Below are positions 45,003-53,923 of a stretch of 64,000 bases of DNA, one piece after another (the stretch's first letter is position 1; each line of letters begins with the position of its first letter). The DNA is from Streptomyces sclerotialus (lineage in GTDB: Bacteria; Actinomycetota; Actinomycetes; Streptomycetales; Streptomycetaceae): assembly GCA_000719105.1 (NCBI GenBank), contig JODX01000007.1:259209-323208 (forward strand). The letters run 5' to 3'. The notes beneath the pieces were generated by a model that saw nothing but the letters and a program-made list of their open reading frames with translations, did not search any database and was not told where the DNA came from. The position numbers and the translations under genes are program-made.

Positions 45003-45395
45003 TCAGCCGTCCAGCATGCGGGCCAGGACCGCGCGCTGCAGGGGCAGCACCCGGGCGTGCAGATCGCGCCCCTCAGGGGTGAGGGCGACCCACACGCCGC
45101 GCCGGTCCTCCTCGCAGACGGAGCGTTCGACCAGGCCGTCCTTCTCCAGCCGGCCGATCAGCCGGGACAGCGCGCTCTGGCTGAGGTGTACCCGGCAGGC
45201 GATGTCCTGTACGCGGCACGCCTCCCCGGAGCTGTCCGCCGCGGCGGAGACGAGGAGGTCGAGCACCTCGAAGTCGCTGGCGCCGAGGCCGTGCGGATGG
45301 AGCGCGCGGTCGATCTCGCACATGGTGCGCGCGTGCACCGACAGGATGTCCCGCCACCGTTCCTCGAGCCGGGCGCCGGCCGTGTTGGCTGCCAT
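45003..45395 (-). CDS. MarR-family transcriptional regulator
   Basis: A 130-residue winged-helix protein: GASDFEVLDLLVSAA, DIACRVHLSQSALSRLIGRLEKDGLVERS, EEDRRGVWVALTPEGRDL. ATG 45395 gives a normal N-terminus; an in-frame ATG at 45434 lies inside a palindrome (GTTGAACATGCAAC) that is probably its operator. No target operon is adjacent. Cys residues in the first half (MCEID, EACRVQDIACRV) could make it redox-sensitive. Confidence 0.85.
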   Translation of the reverse strand: MAANTAGARLEERWRDILSVHARTMCEIDRALHPHGLGASDFEVLDLLVSAAADSSGEACRVQDIACRVHLSQSALSRLIGRLEKDGLVERSVCEEDRRGVWVALTPEGRDLHARVLPLQRAVLARMLDG

Positions 45396-45425
45396 GTGTG
45401 CACGGTAACAGACCCGTGCGTGTTC

Positions 45426-45439
45426 GTTGAACATGCAAC
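45426..45439. promoter_or_regulatory. Putative MarR autoregulatory site
   Basis: GTTGAACATGCAAC, GTTG/CAAC arms around a CATG-containing centre, immediately upstream of the MarR gene in a locally AT-richer stretch. Confidence 0.45.
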
Positions 45440-45451
45440 TAATGCTCGGAA

Positions 45452-46483
45452 TCAGGTCGAGCCCCGCCGCACCAGCTCCGTCGGAAGGATCACCGCAGCC
45501 GAGTCCTCGCCGCCGATCTGTGCCAGCAGCACCCGCACCATCTCGTTGCTGATCCGGTCCCAGGGCTGGCGGATCGTGGTGAGGGCCGGGGTGGCGGCCG
45601 TGGCGGCGGGGGAGTCGTCGAAGCCCCCCACGGCCACGTCCTCGGGGACCCGCCGGCCCGCCCGCTGCAGCGCGCTCAGCACGCCCTGCGCCATCAGGTC
45701 GGACGCGACGAACACCGCGTCCATGTCCGGCGCCTGCGCCAGCAGCCGTTCCGCGCCCGCCTCACCGCTGGCCCGGCTGTAGTCGCCGGAGACCACCAGC
45801 CGCTCGTCGACGCCGACGCCCGCCTCGGTGAGCACCTCCCGGTAGCCCGCGAGGCGCTCGACACCGCCCGGGGTGTCCTGCGGGCCGGTCACCATGCCGA
45901 TGCGGCGGCGGCCCAGCGACAGCAGATGGCGCACCATGTCCCGGGCGCCGTCCCGGTCGTCCGCCGCCACATAGCTCACCTTGGAGCCGAGCCCGATGGG
46001 CTTGCCGCACGCGACCAGCGGCACCCCCGCCTTGCGCAGCTCCTCGGCGACCGGGTCCCCGGAGTGGCTGGACACCAGCAGCACCCCGTCGACGTGCCCC
46101 GCGGTGATGTACCGCGTGATGCGCCGCCGTTCGTCCTCCGTGCCCGCCAGCATCAGCAGCAGCGGGATGTCGTGCGCGGCCAGGGCCTGGGTGCAGCCGC
46201 GCAGCAGGACGTTGAAGTTGGGGTCCTCGAAGAACTTCTCCTGGGGCTCCGTCAGCAGGAAGCCGACCGAGTCCGAACGCCCCGTGATCAGCGAGCGGGC
46301 GTGCCGGTTCACGACGTAACCCGTCTTGCGGATGGCCGCGTCGACGGCCTCCCGGGCCGTGGGGCTGACGTAGTGGCCGCCGTTGAGGACCCGTGACACG
46401 GTGCCCCGGGACACCCCGGCCTCGCGCGCCACGTCGTGGATCGTCGGCGGCCTGCGCCTGCCCCCCGTGTTGCTCATGGTCAT
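45452..46483 (-). CDS. LacI-family regulator of the galactan locus
   Basis: A 343-residue repressor with helix-turn-helix TIHDVAREAGVSRGTVSRV, hinge VSPTAREAVDAAIRKTGYVV and sensor domain ending FDDSPAATAATPALTTIRQPWDRI. Its start overlaps the stop of the upstream permease as ATGA, so it is the last gene of the importer operon it most likely controls. Operator-like sites of the TGTGAACG type lie in the divergent promoter region of the locus. Equivalent to GanR by context. Confidence 0.9.
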   Translation of the reverse strand: MTMSNTGGRRRPPTIHDVAREAGVSRGTVSRVLNGGHYVSPTAREAVDAAIRKTGYVVNRHARSLITGRSDSVGFLLTEPQEKFFEDPNFNVLLRGCTQALAAHDIPLLLMLAGTEDERRRITRYITAGHVDGVLLVSSHSGDPVAEELRKAGVPLVACGKPIGLGSKVSYVAADDRDGARDMVRHLLSLGRRRIGMVTGPQDTPGGVERLAGYREVLTEAGVGVDERLVVSGDYSRASGEAGAERLLAQAPDMDAVFVASDLMAQGVLSALQRAGRRVPEDVAVGGFDDSPAATAATPALTTIRQPWDRISNEMVRVLLAQIGGEDSAAVILPTELVRRGST

Positions 46484-47412
46484 GACTTTACGGCCCCGGA
46501 CAGCAGGTCGAGGCTCCAGAACCGCTGGACGGCCAGGAACAGGGCGATCAGCGGCAGCACCGCGAGCAGCGCGCCCGTGATGACGAGGGTGTAGAGCGCG
46601 GGAGTGTTGGAGCCCTGTTCCAGCAGCGTGAACAGACCCAGCGTGATCGGGAACTTCTCGTCGTCGCTGAGCATGATGTACGGCAGCAGGAAGTTGTTCC
46701 ACACGGCCACGAACTGGAACAGGAAGACCGTCACCAGCCCCGGCACCATCATCGGGAGCGCGATCCGGGTGAAGATCCGCCACTCGCTCGCCCCGTCCAT
46801 CCGCCCGGCCTCCACCACGTCACCGGGCACGGCGGCGGCCGCGTAGATGCGGGCGAGGTACACCCCGTACGGGGAGAGGACCAGCGGCAGCAGCACGGAC
46901 CAGTACGAGTCCGTCAGGTCCGCCTTCGCCAGCAGCAGGTACTGCGGGACGGCCAGGATGACCGGCGGCATCAGCACACCCGCCATGAGGACGTTGAAGA
47001 CGGTCTCGCGGCCCCGGAAGCGGTAGATCGCGAGCGCATAGCCGCTGACCGCGGAGACCGCCGTGGACAGCAGGGCGCCGAGGCCCGCGTAGAGCGCGGA
47101 GTTGCCCATCCACTTCCAGTACACGCCGTCGCGGTAGGCGTTCAGGTCGGACAGGTTGTCCGCGAAGCCGGTGCCCGGCAGGAAGGTGAAGGTGGAGAAC
47201 AGCTCACTGCCCGACTTGGTGGCCGCGATCACCACCCATGCCACCGGCAGCAGGCAGTACAGCGCGCCCAGCAGCAGGGTGAGCGTCGGGACGAGGGCGA
47301 TACGGCGGCGGCCGCTGGGGGTTCTCCCGCCGGAGGCAGGGGGAGGACCCTGGGCGGTGCCGGGCGTGGTGCCGGCGGCCGGTGCGGTCTTGCGGACGGC
47401 AAGAGTGCTCAT
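46480..47412 (-). CDS. Galacto-oligosaccharide ABC permease (MalG type)
   Basis: A 310-residue permease with six membrane segments and EAA loop VEAGRMDGASEWRIFTRIA. The N-terminal 30 residues are Pro/Thr rich. The start lies in the second copy of a 23-base tandem duplication that also supplies its ribosome site (GGAGGA). Corresponds to GanQ by gene order. The ATPase is not encoded here, so a shared MsiK-like protein is needed. Confidence 0.9.
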   Translation of the reverse strand: MSTLAVRKTAPAAGTTPGTAQGPPPASGGRTPSGRRRIALVPTLTLLLGALYCLLPVAWVVIAATKSGSELFSTFTFLPGTGFADNLSDLNAYRDGVYWKWMGNSALYAGLGALLSTAVSAVSGYALAIYRFRGRETVFNVLMAGVLMPPVILAVPQYLLLAKADLTDSYWSVLLPLVLSPYGVYLARIYAAAAVPGDVVEAGRMDGASEWRIFTRIALPMMVPGLVTVFLFQFVAVWNNFLLPYIMLSDDEKFPITLGLFTLLEQGSNTPALYTLVITGALLAVLPLIALFLAVQRFWSLDLLSGAVKS

Positions 47413-47454
47413 CGTGCTTCCTCCTGCTGGGTCATCGTGCTTCCTCCTGCTGGG
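47409..47454. repeat. 23-base perfect tandem duplication at a gene junction
   Basis: Two identical copies (47409-47431 and 47432-47454). Read on the minus strand each holds CAGGAGGAAGCACGATGA, that is, the last codons and stop of the MalF-type permease, a GGAGGA site and an ATG. The first copy in reading order therefore opens an 8-codon frame, MTQQEEAR, that repeats the permease C-terminus; the second starts the MalG-type gene. Confidence 0.95.
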
Positions 47455-48406
47455 AACGGGAGTTCGCGACGCGCAGGAAGCCGAAGGACAGCACCAGCGT
47501 GGCGACGGCGATCAGTACCGCGCCGGCGGCGGCGGAGTGGATGTCGCCCTTGCCGAAGGCGTCCTGGTACACCTTCATCAGCGGACTCCACGTCGTGGAG
47601 ACGGAGTTGGTGAGGGGCTTGAGGGTGGTCGGCTCGCTGAACACCTGGAGCGTCGCGATGATCGAGAAGAAGAAGGTCAGCACCAGCGACGGCGCCACCA
47701 TCGGGATCTTGATCCGCAGCGCGATCTGCAGCGGTGTGGCGCCGTCCAGCCGCGCGGCCTCGTACACCTCGTGCGGGATCGCCCGGAGCGAGGTGTAGAT
47801 GACGATCATGTTGAAGCCGGTGCCGCCCCAGACCGCGATGTTCGACAGGGCGAGGTACAGCGGCCCGCCGTCCAGCAGGTCCGGCTGCGGCAGCCCCAGC
47901 TTGTCGAGCACGAAGTAGAAGGGGCTCACGTCCGGCAGATAGAGGAAGCCCCACAGCAGCGCCGCCACGACGCCAGGGACGGCGTACGGCAGGAAGATCG
48001 CGAGCCGGGTGAAGCGGGTCAGCCGGACCTTCTCGCTGTCCAGCATCAGCGCGAACACCAGCGCCAGGCCCAGCATCACCGGAACCACGATCGCGCCGTA
48101 GCCGACCACGCGCAGCGCGCCGGCCAGCAGCTCGGAGTCGGTCAGGGCGTCGGCGTAGTTCGCCAGGCCGGCCCACACCTCCTGCCGGGCGCCCGCACCC
48201 AGGCCGAGGCCCTTGACCTCGACCTTGTGCAGGCTCAGCCAGAGCGCGTAGCCGATGGGCAGCGCGAAGAAGAGGGCGAACAGGACGGTCGCCGGGAGGA
48301 GGAACAGGTACGGGGCGCCGCGTCCGCGGGAGCGGGCACGGGCGGGGGAGGGGCGGCCGCCCGGGGTCCCCGTGACCCCGGACGGCTCCTTGCGCGTGCT
48401 CGTCAC
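47432..48406 (-). CDS. Galacto-oligosaccharide ABC permease (MalF type)
   Basis: A 324-residue permease. First membrane segment PYLFLLPATVLFALFFALPI, EAA loop VYEAARLDGATPLQIALRIKIP, last segment AGAVLIAVATLVLSFGFL. GTG 48406 overlaps the binding-protein stop as GTGA. It ends in the duplicated junction described separately. Corresponds to GanP by gene order. Confidence 0.9.
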   Translation of the reverse strand: MTSTRKEPSGVTGTPGGRPSPARARSRGRGAPYLFLLPATVLFALFFALPIGYALWLSLHKVEVKGLGLGAGARQEVWAGLANYADALTDSELLAGALRVVGYGAIVVPVMLGLALVFALMLDSEKVRLTRFTRLAIFLPYAVPGVVAALLWGFLYLPDVSPFYFVLDKLGLPQPDLLDGGPLYLALSNIAVWGGTGFNMIVIYTSLRAIPHEVYEAARLDGATPLQIALRIKIPMVAPSLVLTFFFSIIATLQVFSEPTTLKPLTNSVSTTWSPLMKVYQDAFGKGDIHSAAAGAVLIAVATLVLSFGFLRVANSRSQQEEAR

Positions 48407-49725
48407 TCCGCGACCTCGAAGCCCTGCTTCTCGAGGTCGGCGACCGTGCTCTCCTGCATGGTCTTCAGGGCGTCGCCGAAGTCGGACCGGTCCTTCGCGG
48501 CGGCGGCGAACGCGTCCTTGAAGGAGGTGTACGCGACGTTCACGTTCGGGCCCCACGCGGACGGCGCGGTGGTCTTGGCGATGGCGGCGGCCTGCGTGTA
48601 GAAGTCCGGCTGGTTGGAGAAGTAGGCCGGCGGCTCGGCGAAGGCGTCACTGAGCTGCGCGGTCGTCGCGGCCGGGTAGATGCCGCCCTCCTTGGCCAGC
48701 GCGGCCAGCGCCTCCCGGTCGGTGTTCAGCCAGGTGGCGAACTTCGCGGCGGCCCCCTTGTTGTCGGAGTCCGTGGTCACGGCGGTCGAGGAGCCGCCCC
48801 AGCTGCCGGTCGTCTCCTCGCCCTTCGACCACTGCGGCAGCGGCGCCATCTTCCACTTGCCCGCGGTGTCGGGCGCGGCGGTGGTCAGGGTGCCGGGCGC
48901 CCACACGGCGCTCACCCAGGCGATCTGCTTGCCGGTGTTGAGCGCCTTGTTCCAGGCCGGGGTGTACATCGGCTGGTTGTCGATCGCGCCCTCCGCGACG
49001 AGGCCGCCCCAGAAGTCGGCGACCTTCTGCGTCGCCGCGTCGTCGATGCCGACCTTCCACTTCTGGCCCTCGGTGGTCCACCACTGCGCGCCGGCCTGCT
49101 GGGCGAGGCCCGCGAACAGCCCGGAGTCGTTGGCGGAGAAGGTGGTGAGGTCCACGTCGGGAGCCTCCTCCTTCAGCTTCCGCGCGGTCTTCGCGAACTT
49201 GTCCCAGGTCGTCGGCACCGTCAGGCCGTACTCCTTGAACAGGTCCTCGCGGTAGTAGAACATCATCGGCCCGATGTCCTGCGGGATCGCGTACACCGCG
49301 TCCGAACCCAGCGTCGTCTGCTGCCAGACACCCTCGGCGAAGTCGTCCTTCGCCTCGCCGGCCTCGTCCGCGATGTCGGCGACCGCGTCATTGCTGACCA
49401 GCGTGGGCAGGGCCTGGTACTCGGCCTGCACCAGGTCCGGGCCCTTGCCCGCCTTGTGCGCGGTGAGGATCTTGGTGACGAGGGTGTCGCCGGAGGCCTG
49501 CTTCTTCACCGTGACGGTGATCTGCTGCTCCTTGCCGGGACCCTTGTTCCACAGGTCCACGACCTTGTCCATGCCCGGCGTCCAGGTCCAGTACGTCAGC
49601 TTCGCGGGACCGGACTGCGCGTCACTGTCGTCGTCGGACGAGCCGCAGGCCGCGAGCGTGGTGGCGCCGAGTGTCACGGCGACAGCGGTGGCCACAAAGC
49701 GGCGGTGCTTCGTGTTCGTGGGCAT
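48403..49725 (-). CDS. Galacto-oligosaccharide-binding lipoprotein
   Basis: A 440-residue solute-binding protein. Lipobox LAACGSS (Cys about 27) predicts lipid anchoring outside the cell. Family features include KLTYWTWTPGMDKVV, GPDLVQAEYQALPTLVS, AIPQDIGPMMFYYREDLFKEYG and SWGGSSTAVT. GGGGAG precedes ATG 49725. It is divergent from the GH42 gene and should bind beta-1,4-galacto-oligosaccharides released by the GH53 enzyme. Corresponds to GanS by gene order. Confidence 0.92.
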   Translation of the reverse strand: MPTNTKHRRFVATAVAVTLGATTLAACGSSDDDSDAQSGPAKLTYWTWTPGMDKVVDLWNKGPGKEQQITVTVKKQASGDTLVTKILTAHKAGKGPDLVQAEYQALPTLVSNDAVADIADEAGEAKDDFAEGVWQQTTLGSDAVYAIPQDIGPMMFYYREDLFKEYGLTVPTTWDKFAKTARKLKEEAPDVDLTTFSANDSGLFAGLAQQAGAQWWTTEGQKWKVGIDDAATQKVADFWGGLVAEGAIDNQPMYTPAWNKALNTGKQIAWVSAVWAPGTLTTAAPDTAGKWKMAPLPQWSKGEETTGSWGGSSTAVTTDSDNKGAAAKFATWLNTDREALAALAKEGGIYPAATTAQLSDAFAEPPAYFSNQPDFYTQAAAIAKTTAPSAWGPNVNVAYTSFKDAFAAAAKDRSDFGDALKTMQESTVADLEKQGFEVAE

Positions 49726-49781
49726 GGATCGAATCTCCCCTGACCGTGGCTCCCGCCTTGCTGCGAGAGCCTGCCATGCTT

Positions 49782-49797
49782 CTGTGAGCGTTCACAG
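49782..49797. promoter_or_regulatory. LacI-type operator over the importer promoter
   Basis: CTGTGA-GCGT-TCACAG has perfect six-base arms. On the minus strand a TTGACA -35 box (49819-49824) is followed 17-19 bases later by a -10 region (49794-49801) that overlaps this site, so bound repressor would block the importer operon. Confidence 0.8.
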
Positions 49798-49871
49798 TAG
49801 AGAAACATCCAGGACACTTGTCAATGGTTGTTGCTGTGCGGTTATGTTGGCTTCGCGCCGCTGGCGCTGTG

Positions 49872-49885
49872 TGTGAACGTTCCCA
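49872..49885. promoter_or_regulatory. Second LacI-type operator before the GH42 gene
   Basis: TGTGAACGTTCCCA, core palindrome GAACGTTC, 26 bases before the GH42 start. Together with the first site it would let one repressor control both directions or form a loop of about 90 bases. Confidence 0.7.
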
Positions 49886-49911
49886 AATGATCGATCAATC
49901 GGGAGAGATCC

Positions 49912-51945
49912 ATGCCGGAGTCGAAGCCGGAGACCAACCCCAAGGGCCTCACCAGGCTCGCCTTCGGTGGGGACTACAACCCCGAGCAGTGGCCGGAAAG
50001 CGTCTGGGAGGAGGACGTCCGCCTGATGCGCGAGGCGGGCGTCACGATGGTGAGCGTCGGGATCTTCTCCTGGGCCCTGCTGGAACCGGCCCCGGGGACG
50101 TACGACTTCGCCTGGCTCGACCGGCTCCTGGACCTGCTGCACGAGAACGGCATCCGCGCCGACCTCGGCACCCCGACCGTCGTCCCGCCCGTCTGGTTCT
50201 ACCGCGCCCACCCCGAGGCGCTGCCGGTGGCCGCCGACGGCACCCGCTACGAGTTCGGCTCACGTGGCGCCATCTGCCACAGCAACGCCGACTACCGGGC
50301 CGCCGCCGCGAACATCACCACACAGCTCGCCGAGCGCTACGGGAACCACCCCGCGCTCGCCATGTGGCACGTCCACAACGAGTACGGCGTCCCCGTGTCG
50401 GCCTGCTACTGCGACTCCTGCGCCGCGCACTTCCGCCGCTGGCTCGCCACCACATACGGCACGGTGGACGCGGTCAACGAGGTCTGGGGCACCGCCTTCT
50501 GGGGTCAGCGCTACACCGGCTTCGAGCAGATCAACCCGCCGCGCGTCACCCCCACCGTCGGCAACCCCGGCCAGGCCCTGGACTACAAGCGCTTCGCCGA
50601 CGCCACCATCCGCGAGAACTTCGTGGCGGAGCGGGACATCCTGCACCGCCGCTCCCCCGGGGTGCCCGTCACCACCAACTTCATGACCGCGCTCAGCCAG
50701 TGCGACTCCATCGACTACTGGGCCTGGGGCCGCGAGGTCGACCTCGTCACCAACGACCACTATCTGATCACCGACGGCCGCCGCACCCACGTCAACCTCG
50801 CCATGGCCGCCGACCTCACGCGTTCCGTGGCGGGCGGCGCCCCCTGGCTGCTGCTCGAACACTCCACGTCCGGCGTCAACTGGCAGCCCCGCAACCCGGC
50901 CAAGGCGCCCGGCCAGATGGCCCGCAACTCCCTCGCCCACGTGGCGCGCGGCTCCGAGGGCGCCATGTTCTTCCAGTGGCGGCAGTCCCGGCGCGGCGCC
51001 GAGAAGTTCCACTCGGCGATGCTGCCGCACGCCGGCACCGACTCCCGGGTCTGGCGCGAGGTCGTCGAGCTCGGCGCGTCCCTCGACTCCCTCGCCACGG
51101 TCCGCGGCACCCGCACCGTCGCCGACGCGGCCGTCCTGTGGGACTGGCACTCCTGGTGGGCGCAGAACCTCCAGTGGCGCCCCAGCGAGGACCACGACGC
51201 GCGCGAGCGCGCCGACGCCTTCTACGAGGCCCTCTACGACCGCCACCTCACGGTCGACTTCGCCCACCCGGAAGCCGACTTGTCGGCATATCCCCTTGTC
51301 GTCGTCCCCGCGCTGTACCTGATGACGGAGGCGGCCGGGAACAACGTGCGCGAGTACGTCGAGAACGGCGGCACCCTGGTCGTCTCGTACTTCTCCGGCA
51401 TCGTCGACGAGCACGACGCCGTCCACGAGGGCCCGTACCCCGGCGCACTGCGTGACGTCCTCGGCCTGACGGTCGAGGAGTTCTCCCCGCTGCTGGCCGG
51501 CGACAGGGTGCGCCTCACCGGACCCGACGGATCGGAACTCACCGGCGACGTGTGGACCGAGTTCGTGGTGCCGCGCGGCGCGGAGACCGTGTGGACCTAC
51601 GCCGACGGGCTCACCGCCGGCCGCCCCGCCATCACCCGGCACCGCCTCGGTGAGGGCTCCGCCTGGTACGTGTCGACCCGCCTGGACACCCAGGGCCTCA
51701 CCGCCCTGCTGGGCTGGGCCGCCGACGACGCCCGCCTCGCGCCGCGCGCCGAACTGCCGCGCGACGTCGAAGTGGTGCGGCGAGAGGGCGCGTCGGGCAC
51801 CTATCTGTTCGCGATCAACCACAGCTCCTCGGAGGCCAAGGTGCCGCTGGACGGGCACGGTACCGAGGTGCTGACGGACGAACGTGCCGCGGGACACCTG
51901 GCGGTGCCCGCGGGGGCCGTACGGGTCGTACGACTCGACGGCTGA
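49912..51945 (+). CDS. GH42 family beta-galactosidase
   Basis: A 677-residue intracellular beta-galactosidase. N-terminal GGDYNPEQWPESVWEED, acid/base in MWHVHNEYGVPVSACYC, zinc-type cysteines (CYCDSCAAHF), nucleophile in WLLLEHSTSGVNW, then the trimerisation domain (AAVLWDWHSWWAQNL) and a C-terminal beta domain. GGGAGAG precedes ATG 49912. Next to a GH53 galactanase it should degrade imported galacto-oligosaccharides to galactose, like GanA. Confidence 0.95.
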   Translation: MPESKPETNPKGLTRLAFGGDYNPEQWPESVWEEDVRLMREAGVTMVSVGIFSWALLEPAPGTYDFAWLDRLLDLLHENGIRADLGTPTVVPPVWFYRAHPEALPVAADGTRYEFGSRGAICHSNADYRAAAANITTQLAERYGNHPALAMWHVHNEYGVPVSACYCDSCAAHFRRWLATTYGTVDAVNEVWGTAFWGQRYTGFEQINPPRVTPTVGNPGQALDYKRFADATIRENFVAERDILHRRSPGVPVTTNFMTALSQCDSIDYWAWGREVDLVTNDHYLITDGRRTHVNLAMAADLTRSVAGGAPWLLLEHSTSGVNWQPRNPAKAPGQMARNSLAHVARGSEGAMFFQWRQSRRGAEKFHSAMLPHAGTDSRVWREVVELGASLDSLATVRGTRTVADAAVLWDWHSWWAQNLQWRPSEDHDARERADAFYEALYDRHLTVDFAHPEADLSAYPLVVVPALYLMTEAAGNNVREYVENGGTLVVSYFSGIVDEHDAVHEGPYPGALRDVLGLTVEEFSPLLAGDRVRLTGPDGSELTGDVWTEFVVPRGAETVWTYADGLTAGRPAITRHRLGEGSAWYVSTRLDTQGLTALLGWAADDARLAPRAELPRDVEVVRREGASGTYLFAINHSSSEAKVPLDGHGTEVLTDERAAGHLAVPAGAVRVVRLDG

Positions 51946-51995
51946 GCCGCCGGTCGGGTCTCGCCCCCGCCGCCCTTACCCTTCCCATCCCATCC

Positions 51996-52190
51996 CTGGG
52001 GGCTGCCGCCCCCGGACCCCCGCCACCGGCCTGAACGGCTTCGTCCTCCGGCGCCTGAGGAGTGGCGTCCCGGGGCGGAGCCCCGGTGGGGGTCAGGGGG
52101 GCGGAGTCCCCTGGCGGGTCGAAGGGGCGCAGCCCCTGAAGGACGGGACGGGTAGGGGCGGCGGGGGCGAGAACCCCCCGCCCCGGACCA
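51996..52190. repeat. Streptomyces intergenic REP-like palindromic repeat
   Basis: Dense imperfect palindromes (GGGGCTGCCGCCCC, CGGGGCGGAGCCCCGG, GGGCGGAGTCCCC, AGGGGCGCAGCCCCT) between GH42 and GH53. Such GGGGCxGAGCCCC arrays recur across Streptomyces chromosomes. It may end or attenuate transcription between the two genes. The whole gap 51946-52247 holds no gene. Confidence 0.75.
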
Positions 52191-52247
52191 CTTCCGGGGC
52201 ATCCATCCCCATCACGCCTCATCACGTCGAAGGGACGACGGACGACG

Positions 52248-53828
52248 ATGTTCCATCCCAGACGCAACCCCAGACGCCTACTGCGGACCCTGCTGCTGCC
52301 GCTGGCCGCAGGGTTCGCCCTCACCGCCCTGCCCGCGCAGAGCGCCCACGCCGCGAGCACCCTCACCAACGGCGGCTTCGAGACCGACGGCACCGGGACC
52401 ACCACCCCGGCCGGCTGGTCGACCTACTCGGCGGCCGGGCAGAACGCCGCCTCCTTCACCGAGTCCGGCGGCCACAGCGGCGGCTACCGCCTGACCCACT
52501 GGTCGTCCTCCGCCTACAAGGTGGAGACGTACCAGTACCTGTCCGGCCTCACCAACGGCGACTACACCCTCACCGCCTGGGTGCGCTCGGGCGGCGGCCA
52601 GAACTCGGCCCACCTCGCCCTGAAGAACTGCGGCAGCGCCGAGCAGCGCACCGACCTGCCGGTCTCGTCGAGCGGCTGGATCCGCATCGTCACCTCGATA
52701 GCGGTGACGAACAACCAGTGCACCATCAGCGTCAGCTCCGACGCGAACGCGGGCAACTGGATCAACGTCGACGACCTGACGTTCACCAAGGGCCGGACCG
52801 GTCTCGCCGTCAAGGGCTCCGACGTGTCGTCGCTCCCGAAGAGCGAGGCGCTCGGCGGCACATACCGGACCAGCAGCGGAACGAAGGGCGACCCGCTCGC
52901 CATCCTGAAGTCCGCCGGGCAGAACTACGCGCGCGTGAAGGTGTGGGTGAACCCCGCCGACGGCTACAACAACAAGGCCCGCGTCCTCGCCCTGGCCAAG
53001 CGGATCAAGGCGCAGGGCATGAAGCTGCTGGTCGACTTCCACTACTCGGACACCTGGGCCGACCCGGGCGCCCAGAGCAAGCCGGCCGCCTGGGCGGGCC
53101 ACTCCTACAGCCAGTTGAAGACGGACGTGTACAACCACACGTACGACGTCCTGAGCGCGCTCAAGGCCCAGGGCACCACCGCCGACATGGTCCAGGTCGG
53201 CAACGAGATCAACGGCGGCATGCTCTGGGACGAGGGCTCCACCTCGAACTGGCCGCAGCTCGCCGGACTGCTCAACTCCGGCTACAGCGCGGTCAAGGCC
53301 GTCAGCTCCTCCACCACCGTCGCCCTGCACCTCGCCAAGGGCGGCGACCTCGCGGGCACCCGCTGGTGGTTCGACAACGCGGTGGCGAACGGTGTGAAGT
53401 TCGACGTCATCGGGCTGTCGTACTACGGCTACTGGCACGGCTCGCTGTACGACTTCCAGACCACGCTCGACGACGCGGCGTCCCGCTACGGCAAGCCGGT
53501 CTACGTCGCCGAGACCGCCTACCCGTTCCGGCTGGACAGCGAGGACGGCCACGAGAACATCATCGACCTCAGCGGTGAACTCGTCGCCGGGTACCCCGCG
53601 TCGGCGGCCGGGCAGACCGCCTGGATGAAGGACGTCGCGAGCATCGTGGAGGCCGTTCCGAACGGCCGCGGACTCGGCGTCTTCTACTGGGAGTCCACCT
53701 GGACCGCCGTCACCGGCAACGGCTGGGACCCGGCGGACCCCTCCTCCGGCAACGGCTGGGAGAACCAGGCCCTGTTCGGGTACGACGACAGGGCACTGCC
53801 GGCGATGGCGTGGTTCCGCCACCGCTGA
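52248..53828 (+). CDS. Secreted GH53 endo-beta-1,4-galactanase with N-terminal carbohydrate-binding module
   Basis: A 526-residue secreted enzyme. Signal peptide LLRTLLLPLAAGFALTALPAQSAHA. Residues about 38-180 form a jelly-roll module like CBM61 (LTNGGFETDG, VETYQYLSGLTNGDYTLTAWVRSG). The GH53 barrel follows: AGQNYARVKVWVNPADG, LLVDFHYSDTWADPG, acid/base VQVGNEINGGMLW, nucleophile YVAETAYPFRL, ending WENQALFGYDD. It cleaves pectic type I galactan outside the cell and feeds the adjacent importer and GH42, like GanB. Confidence 0.94.
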   Translation: MFHPRRNPRRLLRTLLLPLAAGFALTALPAQSAHAASTLTNGGFETDGTGTTTPAGWSTYSAAGQNAASFTESGGHSGGYRLTHWSSSAYKVETYQYLSGLTNGDYTLTAWVRSGGGQNSAHLALKNCGSAEQRTDLPVSSSGWIRIVTSIAVTNNQCTISVSSDANAGNWINVDDLTFTKGRTGLAVKGSDVSSLPKSEALGGTYRTSSGTKGDPLAILKSAGQNYARVKVWVNPADGYNNKARVLALAKRIKAQGMKLLVDFHYSDTWADPGAQSKPAAWAGHSYSQLKTDVYNHTYDVLSALKAQGTTADMVQVGNEINGGMLWDEGSTSNWPQLAGLLNSGYSAVKAVSSSTTVALHLAKGGDLAGTRWWFDNAVANGVKFDVIGLSYYGYWHGSLYDFQTTLDDAASRYGKPVYVAETAYPFRLDSEDGHENIIDLSGELVAGYPASAAGQTAWMKDVASIVEAVPNGRGLGVFYWESTWTAVTGNGWDPADPSSGNGWENQALFGYDDRALPAMAWFRHR

Positions 53829-53838
53829 GCCGTGGTCC

Positions 53839-53869
53839 GGGGGCCGGCCGCCGCGTGCGGCCGGCCCCC
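53839..53869. terminator. Bidirectional terminator between GH53 and the lasso operon
   Basis: Perfect 13-base stem GGGGGCCGGCCGC / GCGGCCGGCCCCC with CGCGT loop, between convergent transcription units. Confidence 0.9.
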
Positions 53870-53923
53870 TCCGCCGCGCCCGCGGTCCAGGGGACGACGC
53901 CGCGGGCGCGGTGCTCAGCGGCC

